A stretch of DNA of 64,000 nt, from the NCBI RefSeq assembly GCF_001854325.1, contig NZ_CP017754.1:2542001-2606000 (forward strand), read 5' to 3'. Both the position numbers and the translations under genes were made by a program. Source of the stretch: Cupriavidus malaysiensis. GTDB lineage: Bacteria > Pseudomonadota > Gammaproteobacteria > Burkholderiales > Burkholderiaceae. This document shows positions 27,472-37,483 of the stretch, piece by piece. The notes under the pieces are model-generated. The model did no database searches, had not been told where the DNA came from, and saw only the letters and a list, made by a program, of their open reading frames with translations. The stretch's first letter is position 1, and the number at the start of each line of letters is the position of its first letter.

Positions 27472-28214
27472 TCGACCAGTGGCTGGCCACCGCCGTCGCG
27501 GCGCTCAAGCCGCTGGGGCTCAACTACGCCTTCGTGCTCGACGCCGGCGAACGCTCGGCCTTCCTGCATGGCCTGGTGGTGACATTGCAGCTCTGCCTGC
27601 TGACCATTCCCTGCAGCCTGCTGGCCGGCGTCGCACTCGCGGCGATGCTGACCTCCGGCCGCGCCGCGCTGTCCCGCCCGGCGCGTGCCTTCGTCGAGCT
27701 GACGCGCAACACGCCGACCCTGGTGCAGCTCTACTGCGCCTTCCTGGTGTTGAACATGCTGATCACCCAGCATCTCAACGGGCACGGCAGCAGCAATCCG
27801 CTCACGCCCTTCTTCTGGGTGGTCGCGGTGGTGGCCCTGCACAAGGCCGTGTTCCACGCCGAAGCGCTGCGGGCCGGCATCGAGGCGGTGCCGCGCGTCA
27901 TGCTGGAGGCGGGGCGCTCGCTCGGCTTCTCGCGCCGCCAGCTGCTGCTGCGGGTGGAACTGCCGCTGGCGCTGCGCTTCGCCCTGCCCGCGCTGGTCAA
28001 CAACCTGGTCGACCTGGTCAAGATGACCGCCGTGGCCTCCGCCATCGCGGTCGGCGACGTGACCTACGAATCGATCATGATCTGGACGCAGCGCGACAAC
28101 GTGCTCGAGCTGCTGCTGCTGATCCTGGCCTGGTTCGGCCTGCTGACCTGGGTGGTCAGCCGCGCCGGCCGCTGGCTTGAACAACACCTGAGGATGCCCG
28201 GCTATGGCCAGTGA
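27468..28214 (+). CDS. Amino-acid ABC transporter permease 1
   Basis: 248 residues from ATG 27468, overlapping the aminotransferase by 4 bp. The His/Glu/Gln/Arg/opine permease signature is present: 'GLVVTLQLCLLTIPCSLLAGVALAAM', 'FVELTRNTPTLVQLYCAFLVL' and the EAA loop 'EALRAGIEAVPRVMLEAGRSLGFSRRQLLLRVELPLALRFALPALVN'. About five membrane helices. It pairs with permease 2, which starts inside its last codons. Confidence 0.94.
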   Translation: MIDQWLATAVAALKPLGLNYAFVLDAGERSAFLHGLVVTLQLCLLTIPCSLLAGVALAAMLTSGRAALSRPARAFVELTRNTPTLVQLYCAFLVLNMLITQHLNGHGSSNPLTPFFWVVAVVALHKAVFHAEALRAGIEAVPRVMLEAGRSLGFSRRQLLLRVELPLALRFALPALVNNLVDLVKMTAVASAIAVGDVTYESIMIWTQRDNVLELLLLILAWFGLLTWVVSRAGRWLEQHLRMPGYGQ

Positions 28215-29005
28215 TTCCCTTGCCCAGGCGCCCGCACGAGAGGCCCGGCCGCGCGCGCTGCGCCTGCTGCGCGATCCCTGGATGCCGTTCCTGGCCGTGG
28301 CCGCGGCGCTCGTGCTGTACTGGAACGCGAGCGGCAGCGCGCCGGCGGCCCTGCGCCATCTGTGGACGTGGACGCCGGCGCTGCTGCGCGGCCTGTGGGC
28401 CAACATCGAGATCAGCGTGCTGGCCATGGCGCTCGGCACCGCGGCCGGCCTGCTGATCGGCGCGCTGTCGCTGTCGGCCAACCCGCTGCTGCGCGGCGCC
28501 ACGCGCGCCTGGGTGCAGGCCTTCCGCAACGCGCCGGTGCTGGTGCTGGTCTATTTCACCACCTACGTGTTTCCCTTCGAGCTGCACCTGGTGCAGTGGA
28601 CACTGCCCTTCCCCGACTGGATCAAGGTCGTGCTGGGCCTGGCCCTGCCGGCCAGCGCCAACGTCGCCGAGATCTTCCGCGGCGCCATCCTGTCGATCCC
28701 GAGCGCGCAATGGGAGGCCGCCCACTCGCTGGCCTTCCGGCGCAGCCAGATCTTCCGCCTGATCGTGCTGCCGCAATGCCTGCGGCGCATGCTGCCGCCG
28801 TGGATGAACCTGTACGCCAGCATCACCATGAGCACCTCGCTGGCCTCGCTGGTCGGCGTCCACGACGTGGTCGACACCGCCCAGGTCGCCAGCAACACGG
28901 TGGCGCGCACCGACTTCACGGTGCTGGTCTATTTCACGCTGCTGGCCCTTTTCTTCGCCTATTGCTATCCCATCGCGCGCGCCACGCGCGCCCTGGAACG
29001 CCGCC

Positions 29006-29019
<14 letters not shown>
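28204..29019 (+). CDS. Amino-acid ABC transporter permease 2
   Basis: 271 residues, overlapping permease 1 by 11 bp. 'LLRGLWANIEISVLAMALGTAAGLLIGAL', 'WVQAFRNAPVLVLVYF' and the EAA loop 'EIFRGAILSIPSAQWEAAHSLAFRRSQIFRLIVLPQCLRRMLPPWMNLY' identify a HisM/GlnP-type permease. The N-terminal 27 residues before the first helix are long and basic. It should form a heterodimer with permease 1. Confidence 0.93.
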
Positions 29020-29920
<901 letters not shown>

Positions 29921-29934
29921 CGGAGTCATCGAAC

Positions 29935-30561
29935 ATGAGCCTCACCGCATCTTCCGACCGCCTGGCCGCCCGCCGCGCCGCGGTCGCCACCGCCCTGGCC
30001 GACATCCGCGCGCTCGCCGCCGGCACGCCGGACCGCGCCGCCCTGGATGCCATCGCCACGCGCCTGCAGGCATTGGCCAGCCAGCGCGAGCTGTTCCCGC
30101 GCGAGGATTTCCCGCCGCCGGCCGATACCGCCAGCGGCGCCTCGACGCGCTACTGGCTGAACGGCGACGGCAACACCGGCGACGGCATTGCCCTGTACCT
30201 GAACTCGATCCGCCCGGGCAAGACCACCATCCCGCACAACCATGACACCTGGGCCGTGATCGTGGCCATCGAAGGCCAGGAGTTCAACCGCGTCTACCGC
30301 CGCACCGACGACCGCAGCAACCCTGCCTTCGCCAGTCTCGAACTGGTGCGCGAACAGACCGTGGAAGCGGGCGCGCCGATCGCCTTCCTGGCCGACGACA
30401 TCCACAGCATCCACGTGGCGGGCGACACCCCCACGCTGCATTTCCATTGCTACGGCCGGCCGCTGGAGGCCTTGACCGGCCGCTACGGCGTGCGCCTGGA
30501 GAGCGGTGAGGTGGTGAACTACAACGCCACCCAGATGCAACCGAGCCAGGTGGCGGCATGA
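29935..30561 (+). CDS. Cysteine-dioxygenase-like cupin protein
   Basis: 208 residues. A helical N-terminal part leads to 'ASQRELFPREDFP', then a cupin barrel with the metal-ligand pair in 'IPHNHDTWAVIVAIEGQEFNRVYRR' (about 100-124) and 'DDIHSIHVAGDTPTLHFHCYG' (about 154-174). The layout matches thiol dioxygenases (cysteine or 3-mercaptopropionate dioxygenase), which oxidise a thiol to a sulfinate. It is clearly paralogous to residues 15-190 of the cupin-rhodanese fusion at 35264-37483. Its stop overlaps the lyase start by 4 bp. Substrate unproven. Confidence 0.8.
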   Translation: MSLTASSDRLAARRAAVATALADIRALAAGTPDRAALDAIATRLQALASQRELFPREDFPPPADTASGASTRYWLNGDGNTGDGIALYLNSIRPGKTTIPHNHDTWAVIVAIEGQEFNRVYRRTDDRSNPAFASLELVREQTVEAGAPIAFLADDIHSIHVAGDTPTLHFHCYGRPLEALTGRYGVRLESGEVVNYNATQMQPSQVAA

Positions 30562-31754
30562 GCGCGCCCGGCCATCACAGCGACCGCGCCGCCACCCGGC
30601 TGCTGCACGCCGGCGCGCCGGCGCTGCGCGACGGCGCCGGCCCGGTCAACGTGCCGGTGGTGCGCACCAGCACCGTGCGCTTCGCCAGCCAGCAGGAGCT
30701 GGACGCACGCCACCACCGCCGCGCGGCCGGCGAGCGCATCGCCACCTACGGCCGCCACGGGCTGGACACCCACCAGGCGCTGGAAGACGCGCTGACCACG
30801 CTGGAAGGCGGCCATCGCGCCTTCCTCGCGCCGTCCGGGCTGTCGGCCATCACGCTGGTGCTGCTGGGCCTGCTGGGACCGGGCGACCACGCCCTGGTCT
30901 CGGACAGCGTCTACGCACCGGTGCGGCGCGTGGACAAGACCCTGCTGCAGCGGCTGGGCATCACGCTGGAATACTTCTCCCCGGCGCATGACGACCTCGA
31001 CGCGCGCATCCGTCCCGAAACCCGCCTGGTCTACCTGGAGTCGCCCAGCTCGCTGCTGTTCGAGGTGCTGGACCTGCCGCGGCTGACGGCCATCGCGCGC
31101 GCCCGCGGCGTGCCGGTCGCGGTCGACAATACCTGGAGCGGCGGCTGGTTCCTGCAGCCGCTGCGCCTCGGCGCCAACCTCTCGATCCAGGCCTCGACCA
31201 AGTACATCGCCGGACATTCCGACGTGATGCAGGGTGCGGTGGTGGTCGACAGCCCGGCGCTGGCCGAGCGCATCGCCAGCGCCCACGAAGCGCTCGGCCT
31301 GACGGTCGGCGCGGACGACGCCTACCTGGCGCTGCGCGGCCTGCGCACGCTGCCGGTACGGCTGGCCCAGCATGAGCGCAACGCCACCGAGGTCGCGCAG
31401 TGGCTGCAGGCGCATCCCCAGGTAGGCCGGGTGTTCTATCCGGCCCTGCCCGAGGATCCGGGCCATGCGCTGTGGCGGCGCGACTTCAGCGGCGCCAGCG
31501 GCCTGGTCTCGTTCGCCTTGCGCGGCGGCGACGCCAGCCGCGCGGCGGCCTTCGTCGATGCCCTGCGCCTGTTTGCCCTGGGCGCCTCCTGGGGCGGCTA
31601 CGAAAGCCTGGCCCTGATCGCCGCGCCGGAGCGGCTGCGCGAGCATCGCAGCTGGCAAGGCGACGCCCCGGTGATACGGCTGCACATCGGCCTGGAAGAC
31701 CCGCGCGACCTTCTGGCCGACCTCGACCAGGCCTTTCACCTGACCCTTGCCTGA
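30558..31754 (+). CDS. metC: Cystathionine beta-lyase-like PLP enzyme
   Basis: 398 residues of the Cys/Met-metabolism PLP family. 'RTSTVRFASQQEL', 'YGRHGLDTHQALEDALTTLEGGHRAFLAPSGLSAITLVLLGLLGPGDHALVSDSVY', 'YLESPSSLLFEVLDLP', 'VAVDNTWSGGWFLQPLRLGANLSIQASTKYIAGHSDVMQG' (PLP Lys in STKY). These match MetC-type beta-lyases, which cleave C-S bonds of cystathionine, cystine or S-substituted cysteines to pyruvate, ammonia and a thiol. Its placement in a transport operon suggests catabolism rather than methionine synthesis, so the symbol is approximate. Confidence 0.88.
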   Translation: MSAPGHHSDRAATRLLHAGAPALRDGAGPVNVPVVRTSTVRFASQQELDARHHRRAAGERIATYGRHGLDTHQALEDALTTLEGGHRAFLAPSGLSAITLVLLGLLGPGDHALVSDSVYAPVRRVDKTLLQRLGITLEYFSPAHDDLDARIRPETRLVYLESPSSLLFEVLDLPRLTAIARARGVPVAVDNTWSGGWFLQPLRLGANLSIQASTKYIAGHSDVMQGAVVVDSPALAERIASAHEALGLTVGADDAYLALRGLRTLPVRLAQHERNATEVAQWLQAHPQVGRVFYPALPEDPGHALWRRDFSGASGLVSFALRGGDASRAAAFVDALRLFALGASWGGYESLALIAAPERLREHRSWQGDAPVIRLHIGLEDPRDLLADLDQAFHLTLA

Positions 31755-31764
31755 GGACGGCGGC

Positions 31765-33204
31765 ATGAGCGACCCTGCCAACAACGATCCCGACCAGGCC
31801 GCGCGCGAAGCCCTGCGCCTGCTCGGTCCCGCGCCGGAGAATTGGGTGCCGCAGCGCGCCGGCTTCGACCACAACGTGCTCGTCGTCGGCGGCGGCCAGG
31901 GCGGCAGCGCCTTTGCGTTCGCCTTGCGTCGTGCCGGCATCGGCGGCGTCGCGGTGATCGACGCCGCGCCGGATGCCTCGCAGGCGGGCGTCTGGCTGAC
32001 GCGCGCGCGCATGCATCAGCTGCGCACCGTAAAGAACCTGGTAGGCCCCGAGCTCGGCCACACCGCGCTCGGCTTCCAGAGCTGGTACGAAGCCCGCCAC
32101 GGCCAGGCGGCCTATGCCGGCCTGGACCGCATTGCCCGCACCGACTGGGCCGGCTACCTGGCCTGGTTCCGCCGCTTCCTCGGCATCGAGGTGCGCTATG
32201 GCACTCGCCTGCTCGGCATCGCGCCGGTCGAGGGCGGCGAGGTGCCCGGGCTTGCGCTGCAGATCGAGGCCGGCGGCGTGGTGCGCACCGAAACCACGCG
32301 CAAGCTGATCCTGGCCAACGGCGTGGCCGGCAACGGCGCACCGCTGGTGCCGGCCTGGCTGCGGCCGGCGGTGGCGGCGGGACTGGCGGCCCACACCGCC
32401 GACCCCATCGATTTCTCCGCGCTGGCCGGCAAGACCGTGGCCGTGATCGGCGCGGCGGCCTCCGCCTTCGACGCTGCCGCGGTAGCGCTGGAAGCCGGCG
32501 CGCAAGCGGTGCACCTGTTCGCCCGCCGCGACCACCTCGCCGCCCGTGCCGTGGCCAAGCCGCGCGGCTATGCCGGCTTCTACGACCACTTCCCGGCGTT
32601 GCCGGACGCGCATCGCTGGCACCATGCCTGGCGCTACCGCCGCGCCGGCTCCACCCCGCCCGCCGACGCGGTCAAGCGCGTGCTGGCCCATGCCGGCTTC
32701 CACCTGCATCTCGGCGCGCCCTGGGAGACCGCCCGCATCGAGGACAGGCGCGTGCTGGCGGACGTCAACGGCCGTGCCTTCGGTTTCGACTTCGTCATCG
32801 CCGGCACCGGCTACAGCAGCGATCCGGCCCAGCGGCCCGAACTGGCGGCCATCGCGCCGCTGATCGCACGCTGGCGCGACCGCTATACGCCGCCGGCCGC
32901 GGAGCATGACGACGCGCTGGGCGCCTCGCCCTACCTGGGCAGCGGCCTGGAGTACTGCGAGAAGACGCCCGGCTCGGCGCCGTGGCTGAGCGCCATCCAT
33001 GTGTTCAACCCGGCCGGCTATGCCAGCGTGGGCGCCCCCCTGGGCGACATCCCCAGCATGCGGCGCGACATCCCCGCCATCGTGCACCGCATCGGCCGGG
33101 ACCTGTTCCTGGCCGACCTGGACCTGCACGAAGCGCGGGCGCGGGTCGAGGTGGCGCCGGACTTCGGTCCCGAGCTGTACGCCAACGCCGTCTGGCGCGC
33201 GTAG
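31765..33204 (+). CDS. FAD/NAD(P)-binding monooxygenase-like flavoprotein
   Basis: 479 residues from ATG 31765 with GAGGACGG upstream. FAD Rossmann motif 'VLVVGGGQGGSAFAFAL' (about 34-50), second nucleotide fold 'KTVAVIGAAASAFDAAAVALEAGAQAVHLFARR' (about 224-256) and the late 'DFVIAGTGYSSDPAQRPEL'. The two-Rossmann layout fits FMO/lysine-monooxygenase-like flavoproteins. A role in S- or N-oxygenation of the imported compound is plausible but not shown. It is the last gene of the plus-strand operon and faces SBP3 60 bp away. Confidence 0.82.
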   Translation: MSDPANNDPDQAAREALRLLGPAPENWVPQRAGFDHNVLVVGGGQGGSAFAFALRRAGIGGVAVIDAAPDASQAGVWLTRARMHQLRTVKNLVGPELGHTALGFQSWYEARHGQAAYAGLDRIARTDWAGYLAWFRRFLGIEVRYGTRLLGIAPVEGGEVPGLALQIEAGGVVRTETTRKLILANGVAGNGAPLVPAWLRPAVAAGLAAHTADPIDFSALAGKTVAVIGAAASAFDAAAVALEAGAQAVHLFARRDHLAARAVAKPRGYAGFYDHFPALPDAHRWHHAWRYRRAGSTPPADAVKRVLAHAGFHLHLGAPWETARIEDRRVLADVNGRAFGFDFVIAGTGYSSDPAQRPELAAIAPLIARWRDRYTPPAAEHDDALGASPYLGSGLEYCEKTPGSAPWLSAIHVFNPAGYASVGAPLGDIPSMRRDIPAIVHRIGRDLFLADLDLHEARARVEVAPDFGPELYANAVWRA

Positions 33205-33264
33205 GGGTCGACAGGCACGGCCAGGCAAGCTCCCTCGCACCGCGGCCCACGCGGTGCGAGGCGC

Positions 33265-34116
33265 TTACTTGCCGCCGTACTGCCGGTGCAGCTGCGCCAG
33301 CAACGGCGAGCGCGGCACCAGTTCGAGCCGCGCCTCCAGGCCGAGCAGCCAGCCGGAACCGTGCAGGCGCTGCAGGATACGGTCCACGCTGGCCACGGTG
33401 TCCTTCTCGCCCTTGCGCACCCAGGCCACCTGGGGCGCCGGATCGACCTCGTCGGGCAGCACGGCGTAGTCGCGCCATTCCGGATCGTGCGCCACCAGCT
33501 GGTTCAGGGTCAGGCTTTCATGCACCGCCGCCACGCAGGACGCGCCGCCGCGCAATGCCAGCAGCGATTCGGACATGCCCTTGAAACCCTTGACCTCCCC
33601 CCCGTAGACCGACGCCACCGGCTTGGCATAGCTGCTGCCCTGCGACAGGCAGACCGCCTTGCCGCGCAGGTCTTCCCAGCGGCGGATACCGCTGCGCTTG
33701 AGGAAGATCGCGGTGCCGCCGTTACGGTAGTACGGGGTCGGCACGTAGTCCAGCAGCGCGGCCCGCTCCGGGGTCAGCAGCATGCTCGCCACCAGCAGGT
33801 CGACCTTGCCTTGCTGCAGGAACTGCACGCGGTTGGTCGGCAGCACCGGCACCAGGTCGGCCTGCACCCCGAGTTCGCTGGCCAGCTTGCGCGCCAGCTC
33901 CGGATTGAAGCCGACCGGCTGGCCGGTGGCCGGATCGATCGAGCCGAAGGCGCTGTTACCGTTGACGATGACGCCGATGCTGATGCGCCCGCGCGCGTGG
34001 ATCCGCTCCAGCGTGGCATCGGCCTGCGCCGAAGGTGCGGCGGCCAGCCAGGCCAGGGGAAGCACGGCATGCAAGGCTCGCGCGGCGAGGCCGCGTGGCC
34101 CGGGAAGTCTGCTCAT
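33265..34116 (-). CDS. Amino-acid ABC transporter substrate-binding protein (SBP3)
   Basis: 283 residues from ATG 34116; the longer open frame to 34251 overlaps the deacylase gene and is rejected. The signal peptide ends 'APSAQADA'. It is paralogous to SBP1 and SBP2: 'TLERIHARGRISIGVIVNGNSAFGSIDPATGQPVGFNPELARKLASELGV', 'TNRVQFLQQGKVDLLVASM', 'SGIRRWEDLRGKAVCLSQGSSYAKPVASVYGGEVKGFKG'. No permease or ATPase gene is beside it on this strand, so it probably feeds the importer at 27468-29920. Confidence 0.92.
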   Translation of the reverse strand: MSRLPGPRGLAARALHAVLPLAWLAAAPSAQADATLERIHARGRISIGVIVNGNSAFGSIDPATGQPVGFNPELARKLASELGVQADLVPVLPTNRVQFLQQGKVDLLVASMLLTPERAALLDYVPTPYYRNGGTAIFLKRSGIRRWEDLRGKAVCLSQGSSYAKPVASVYGGEVKGFKGMSESLLALRGGASCVAAVHESLTLNQLVAHDPEWRDYAVLPDEVDPAPQVAWVRKGEKDTVASVDRILQRLHGSGWLLGLEARLELVPRSPLLAQLHRQYGGK

Positions 34117-34200
34117 GGGAAAGTCCGTCGGAAGGGATGGGATACCGCGCCGGCAAGGGCCCCAGGTCCTGCCGGCGCGGCGTGCGCAACGCGTTGGCCG

Positions 34201-34245
34201 TTGGTGACAGGGGCGTTGGTTACAAGGGCGTTGGCTACAGGTCGT
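34201..34245. repeat. Three 15-bp tandem repeats between deacylase and SBP3
   Basis: TTGGTGACAGGGGCG, TTGGTTACAAGGGCG and a degraded third unit TTGGCTACAGGTCG run head to tail. The last unit overlaps the stop codon of the deacylase gene (34235-34237). They look like slippage products and also fill part of the 118-bp gap upstream of SBP3. Confidence 0.6.
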
Positions 34246-35260
34246 CGGCAAGCTGGTACAGGCAATCTCCGCGCTCGGTCAGCGCCGGCACGCGGCGGCA
34301 CACCACGATGCCCCCGGCGGCGAAGCGCACCAGCGCGGGCTCGCGCTCCGGAAGGTCCGGCGCATGCAGGCGGGCGGCTGGCTGCCCGGCCTCGACGCGT
34401 TCGCCCAGGCGGACCAGCGGCTCGAAGATGCCGTCGTCGCGGGCGTAGACGTAATGCTGTGCCCGGTCCACGCGCAGCAGCCGCGTCTCGCCCGGCGGCG
34501 CCGCCGGCACCAGCGCGCCCTGCAGCACGCCGAGGTGGCCCAGCAGGTGCAGCAGGCCATGCCAGGCCGTGGCCAGGACTCCGGCGTCCACGCTGCCGGC
34601 CCCGCCCAGTTCCGTGAGCAAGCCGAGCACCCCGTGGCGGCGCGCGGCGGCCAGCAGGCCGACCGGATTGGGACTGTCGTTGACAAAGCCGAGCGGCAGG
34701 CCGAAGGCCCGGATCGCCTCCAGCACGCGCTGCTGGCGCGCCGGATCGGGATCGCGCTGCGCGAACAGGGTGGCGCCGTGATACTGCAGCGAGCTGCCGC
34801 CCGAGTGCAGGTCGATCACCACTTGCACGCGCGGCAGCAGCGCCCGCTCGATGTAGTCGGCGATCACCTGCGTGGGCGTGCCGCGCGGGTCGCCCGGAAA
34901 GCTGCGGTTCAGGTTGCCGCCATCCAGCGGCGAGGTGCGCAGGCCGGCCCGGGCGGCCGGATAGTTGGCCATCGGCAGCAGGATCAGGCGGCCGCGTACG
35001 GCGGCCGGCGCCAGTTCGCGGATCAGGCGTGCGACCAGGATCTGCCCTTCGTACTCGTCGCCGTGGTTGCCGGCCATCACCAGCACAGCCGGCCCGTCGC
35101 CGTCGCCGATGGTGGCGACCGGGATCGGCAGCCAGCCATAGGCGGAACGGTGCGACGAGTGCGGCAGGCGCAGGTAGCCCACCTGCTTGCCGCTCGCGCG
35201 GTCGAAGTCGATCTCGCTCTGCACCGGCGAGGCGATCGCCGCCTTGTGTTCCACCGCCAT
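34235..35260 (-). CDS. Succinylglutamate desuccinylase/aspartoacylase-family deacylase
   Basis: 341 residues. This M14-like zinc deacylase family removes N-acyl groups from amino acids. The first zinc motif is 'VMAGNHGDEYEGQILVARLIREL' (His/Glu about 65-68), followed by 'NLNRSFPGDPRGTP' (about 115) and the third ligand in 'VVIDLHSGGSS' (about 145). The C-terminal part is a small beta-domain ('GIFEPLVRLGERVEAGQPAARLH'). The closest recalled relatives are DoeB-type deacetylases. It starts 3 bp after the fusion gene, so the two are co-translated. N-deacylation of an acylated cysteine conjugate would fit the block, by inference. Confidence 0.87.
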   Translation of the reverse strand: MAVEHKAAIASPVQSEIDFDRASGKQVGYLRLPHSSHRSAYGWLPIPVATIGDGDGPAVLVMAGNHGDEYEGQILVARLIRELAPAAVRGRLILLPMANYPAARAGLRTSPLDGGNLNRSFPGDPRGTPTQVIADYIERALLPRVQVVIDLHSGGSSLQYHGATLFAQRDPDPARQQRVLEAIRAFGLPLGFVNDSPNPVGLLAAARRHGVLGLLTELGGAGSVDAGVLATAWHGLLHLLGHLGVLQGALVPAAPPGETRLLRVDRAQHYVYARDDGIFEPLVRLGERVEAGQPAARLHAPDLPEREPALVRFAAGGIVVCRRVPALTERGDCLYQLADDL

Positions 35261-35263
35261 CGC

Positions 35264-37483
35264 TCAGTCAGCCAGCAGGCGGATGCCGATATCCCCCTCC
35301 CGCTCGAGTTGGGCGACCAGGCCCACCTCCCAGTCCAGGTAGGTCTGGAAGCCGGCATCGCGCAAGGCCACGTCGGCATGCAGGTAAGGGCTGTACCAGT
35401 GGTCATCGTCGCCGGTCAGCACGCCCTTGCCCCCGTTTTCGACGGGCAGGCCGGCGGCCACCCAGGCATTGGTGCCGCCCGCCAGCGCACGCACGTCGCG
35501 GCCGCTGCGCGCGGCCAGCTCGGCGGCGACGACACGCGCCAGCACGCCATCCGATGAGGTCAGCAACACCGCCTGCCCGGCCGGCAGGTCGGCCGTCAGG
35601 GCCTCCAGCCGGTCCGGCACGGCGAACCAGGCGCCGGCCACGTGGCGTTTCTCGTAGGCCGCGCGGCGTTCGACGTCGTAGAGGCGCGCGGCGCCGGACT
35701 TGAGCAGGCCCTCGGCCTGGCGCGGCGAGACCAGCGCGGCCGCTGCGCGCGACCGCAGCACGCGCAGCGGTTCGGGGCCGGTGACCACCTCGGCGTAGTC
35801 CGGCGGCGAGTAGACATAGACCTCATGCGCGCCGAGCTGGGCCAGCCAGGCGCCGGTGGTCAGCGCGCGCACGCCGTCCCAGTCGGCCAGCACGATGCGC
35901 GCGCGGCGGGTGGCGGCATACTCGTCGGTGGCCTGCACCAGCTGGCCGCCCGGCGCCCAGCGCCAGCCCGGCAGGTGGCCGGCTTCGTATTCGGCGCGCG
36001 AGCGCACGTCGAAGCGGTACAGGGTGCGCGCCGCGGCCTCGGCCTCGAGGCGCGCCAGCCCGGCGGCGTCGAGGCGCCGTACGCCGGCGCGCGCGGCAAC
36101 CCGCTCGGCACGCTCGCGCGCCGCGCCGAGCGCCGTCTCGCCCGGCTCCGGCAAGGGCGTATGGCGGCCGTGCGCCAGCTTGCGGCCGGCCAGCAGCCAG
36201 GCCATGGTGCCGTCCTTGAGCGAGACCACCCGGTTCGGCACGCCGGCGTCGATCAGCGTCTGGGCGCCGACGATGCTGCGGGTGCGGCCGGCGCAATTGA
36301 CCACCACCAGGGTCTCCGGCCGCGGTGCCAGCTCGCCGATGCGGTAGACCAGCTCCGCGCCCGGCAGGCTGTGCGCGAACGGCAGGCTGAAATCGGCGAA
36401 TTCCTCGGTGGTGCGGCTGTCGACCACCACGATGTCCTCGCCGCCTTCGACGAGCCGGTGCAGTTCCTCGGTATCGATCCAGGGCGTGCCGCGCTCGTGC
36501 TCGATCACTTCGCCGAAGGCCTTGCTGGGCACGTTGCTGCCGCTGAAGATCTCATAGCCGGCCTCGACCCAGCCGGCGCTGCCGCCTGCCAGCACGGAGA
36601 CGTTGCCCCAGCCCAGGCGCACCAGCTTGGCCGCCGCTTCATGCGCCAACCGGTCGTGCTCCGCGCCGCCGTCGGTCAGCACGATGCGGGCATCGCGCCG
36701 CGGCACCAGGCGATCGATCAGCAGCTCCAGCCGCCACAACGGCGCGGAGGCCGCCAGCAGCAGGTGGCCGCGGATAAAGACACCGGTCTCGCGCACGTCC
36801 AGCAGCGCGATCTCCTCACCGTCGGCCAGCGCCGCCTTCAGCGCGGCGGGCGCGATCACCGCATGGGCGATGCGCTTGGGCGGGCCGAAATGCCGGTAGC
36901 TGCCGCCCTCCGCGCTCTCGAACACCACGCGCCGCGCCAGCCGGTCCAGCGCCAGGCCGTAGAAATGCAGATGCAGGCCGGCCTCGCCACCGATCAGCTC
37001 GATGGTGTGCACATCGTCGCCCAGCAGGGTGACCGACGTGCCCGGCACGACCTCGCTGCGGCCGGTCTCGACCAGCTTGTCGCGCGCGGGGGCCTCGGTG
37101 CGCTCGCGACGGTAGAAGACATTGCGTTCGTTGCCGGCGATGCCGGCGATGATGGCCCAGGTGGTGTGGTCGTGCGGCGGCTGCGCCTTGCCCGGCTGTC
37201 CGGCCGAGACGTAGAGCGCATAGCGTCCATCGACGTCCTCGGCCAGCCGGTAGACCTGGGCCGGATTGTCGGCGGACACGGGGAAATGCTCGGCCGGAAA
37301 CAGCTCGCGCTGCAGGCCGAGGCGCTCCAGCGCCTGCGCCACCGGCTGCAGGCTGGCGCGGTCGGCCGGCGCGGCCTCGAGCAGGCGCTTGGCTTCGGCA
37401 AGGAAGGCGGCCACGGCCGCATGGCGCCGGCTGGCCACATCATGGCCGGCCGACAGTGCGAGAGGAGGAATGGGAGCGTTCAT
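35264..37483 (-). CDS. Cupin plus four rhodanese-like domains fusion protein
   Basis: 739 residues, no signal peptide. Residues 15-190: thiol-dioxygenase-like cupin with His104-x-His106 ('PPHDHTTWAIIAGI') and His159/His171/His173. Residues 205-315, 335-440, 468-575 and 584-690: four rhodanese folds. Only the second keeps a catalytic cysteine (Cys397, 'VNCAGRTRS'). The matching loops of repeats 1, 3 and 4 read 'TDGGAEHD', 'ADWDGVRA' and 'TSSDGVLA', with no Cys. The C-terminal 'GDDDHWYSPYLHADV' closes the four-rhodanese module. The predicted role is to oxidise a thiol and transfer or dispose of sulfur in the cytosol. It heads the minus-strand operon with the deacylase. Confidence 0.85.
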   Translation of the reverse strand: MNAPIPPLALSAGHDVASRRHAAVAAFLAEAKRLLEAAPADRASLQPVAQALERLGLQRELFPAEHFPVSADNPAQVYRLAEDVDGRYALYVSAGQPGKAQPPHDHTTWAIIAGIAGNERNVFYRRERTEAPARDKLVETGRSEVVPGTSVTLLGDDVHTIELIGGEAGLHLHFYGLALDRLARRVVFESAEGGSYRHFGPPKRIAHAVIAPAALKAALADGEEIALLDVRETGVFIRGHLLLAASAPLWRLELLIDRLVPRRDARIVLTDGGAEHDRLAHEAAAKLVRLGWGNVSVLAGGSAGWVEAGYEIFSGSNVPSKAFGEVIEHERGTPWIDTEELHRLVEGGEDIVVVDSRTTEEFADFSLPFAHSLPGAELVYRIGELAPRPETLVVVNCAGRTRSIVGAQTLIDAGVPNRVVSLKDGTMAWLLAGRKLAHGRHTPLPEPGETALGAARERAERVAARAGVRRLDAAGLARLEAEAAARTLYRFDVRSRAEYEAGHLPGWRWAPGGQLVQATDEYAATRRARIVLADWDGVRALTTGAWLAQLGAHEVYVYSPPDYAEVVTGPEPLRVLRSRAAAALVSPRQAEGLLKSGAARLYDVERRAAYEKRHVAGAWFAVPDRLEALTADLPAGQAVLLTSSDGVLARVVAAELAARSGRDVRALAGGTNAWVAAGLPVENGGKGVLTGDDDHWYSPYLHADVALRDAGFQTYLDWEVGLVAQLEREGDIGIRLLAD

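Noticed and set aside
33265..34251. Longer start for SBP3
   Set aside because: The extension overlaps the deacylase gene and precedes the clear signal peptide at ATG 34116.
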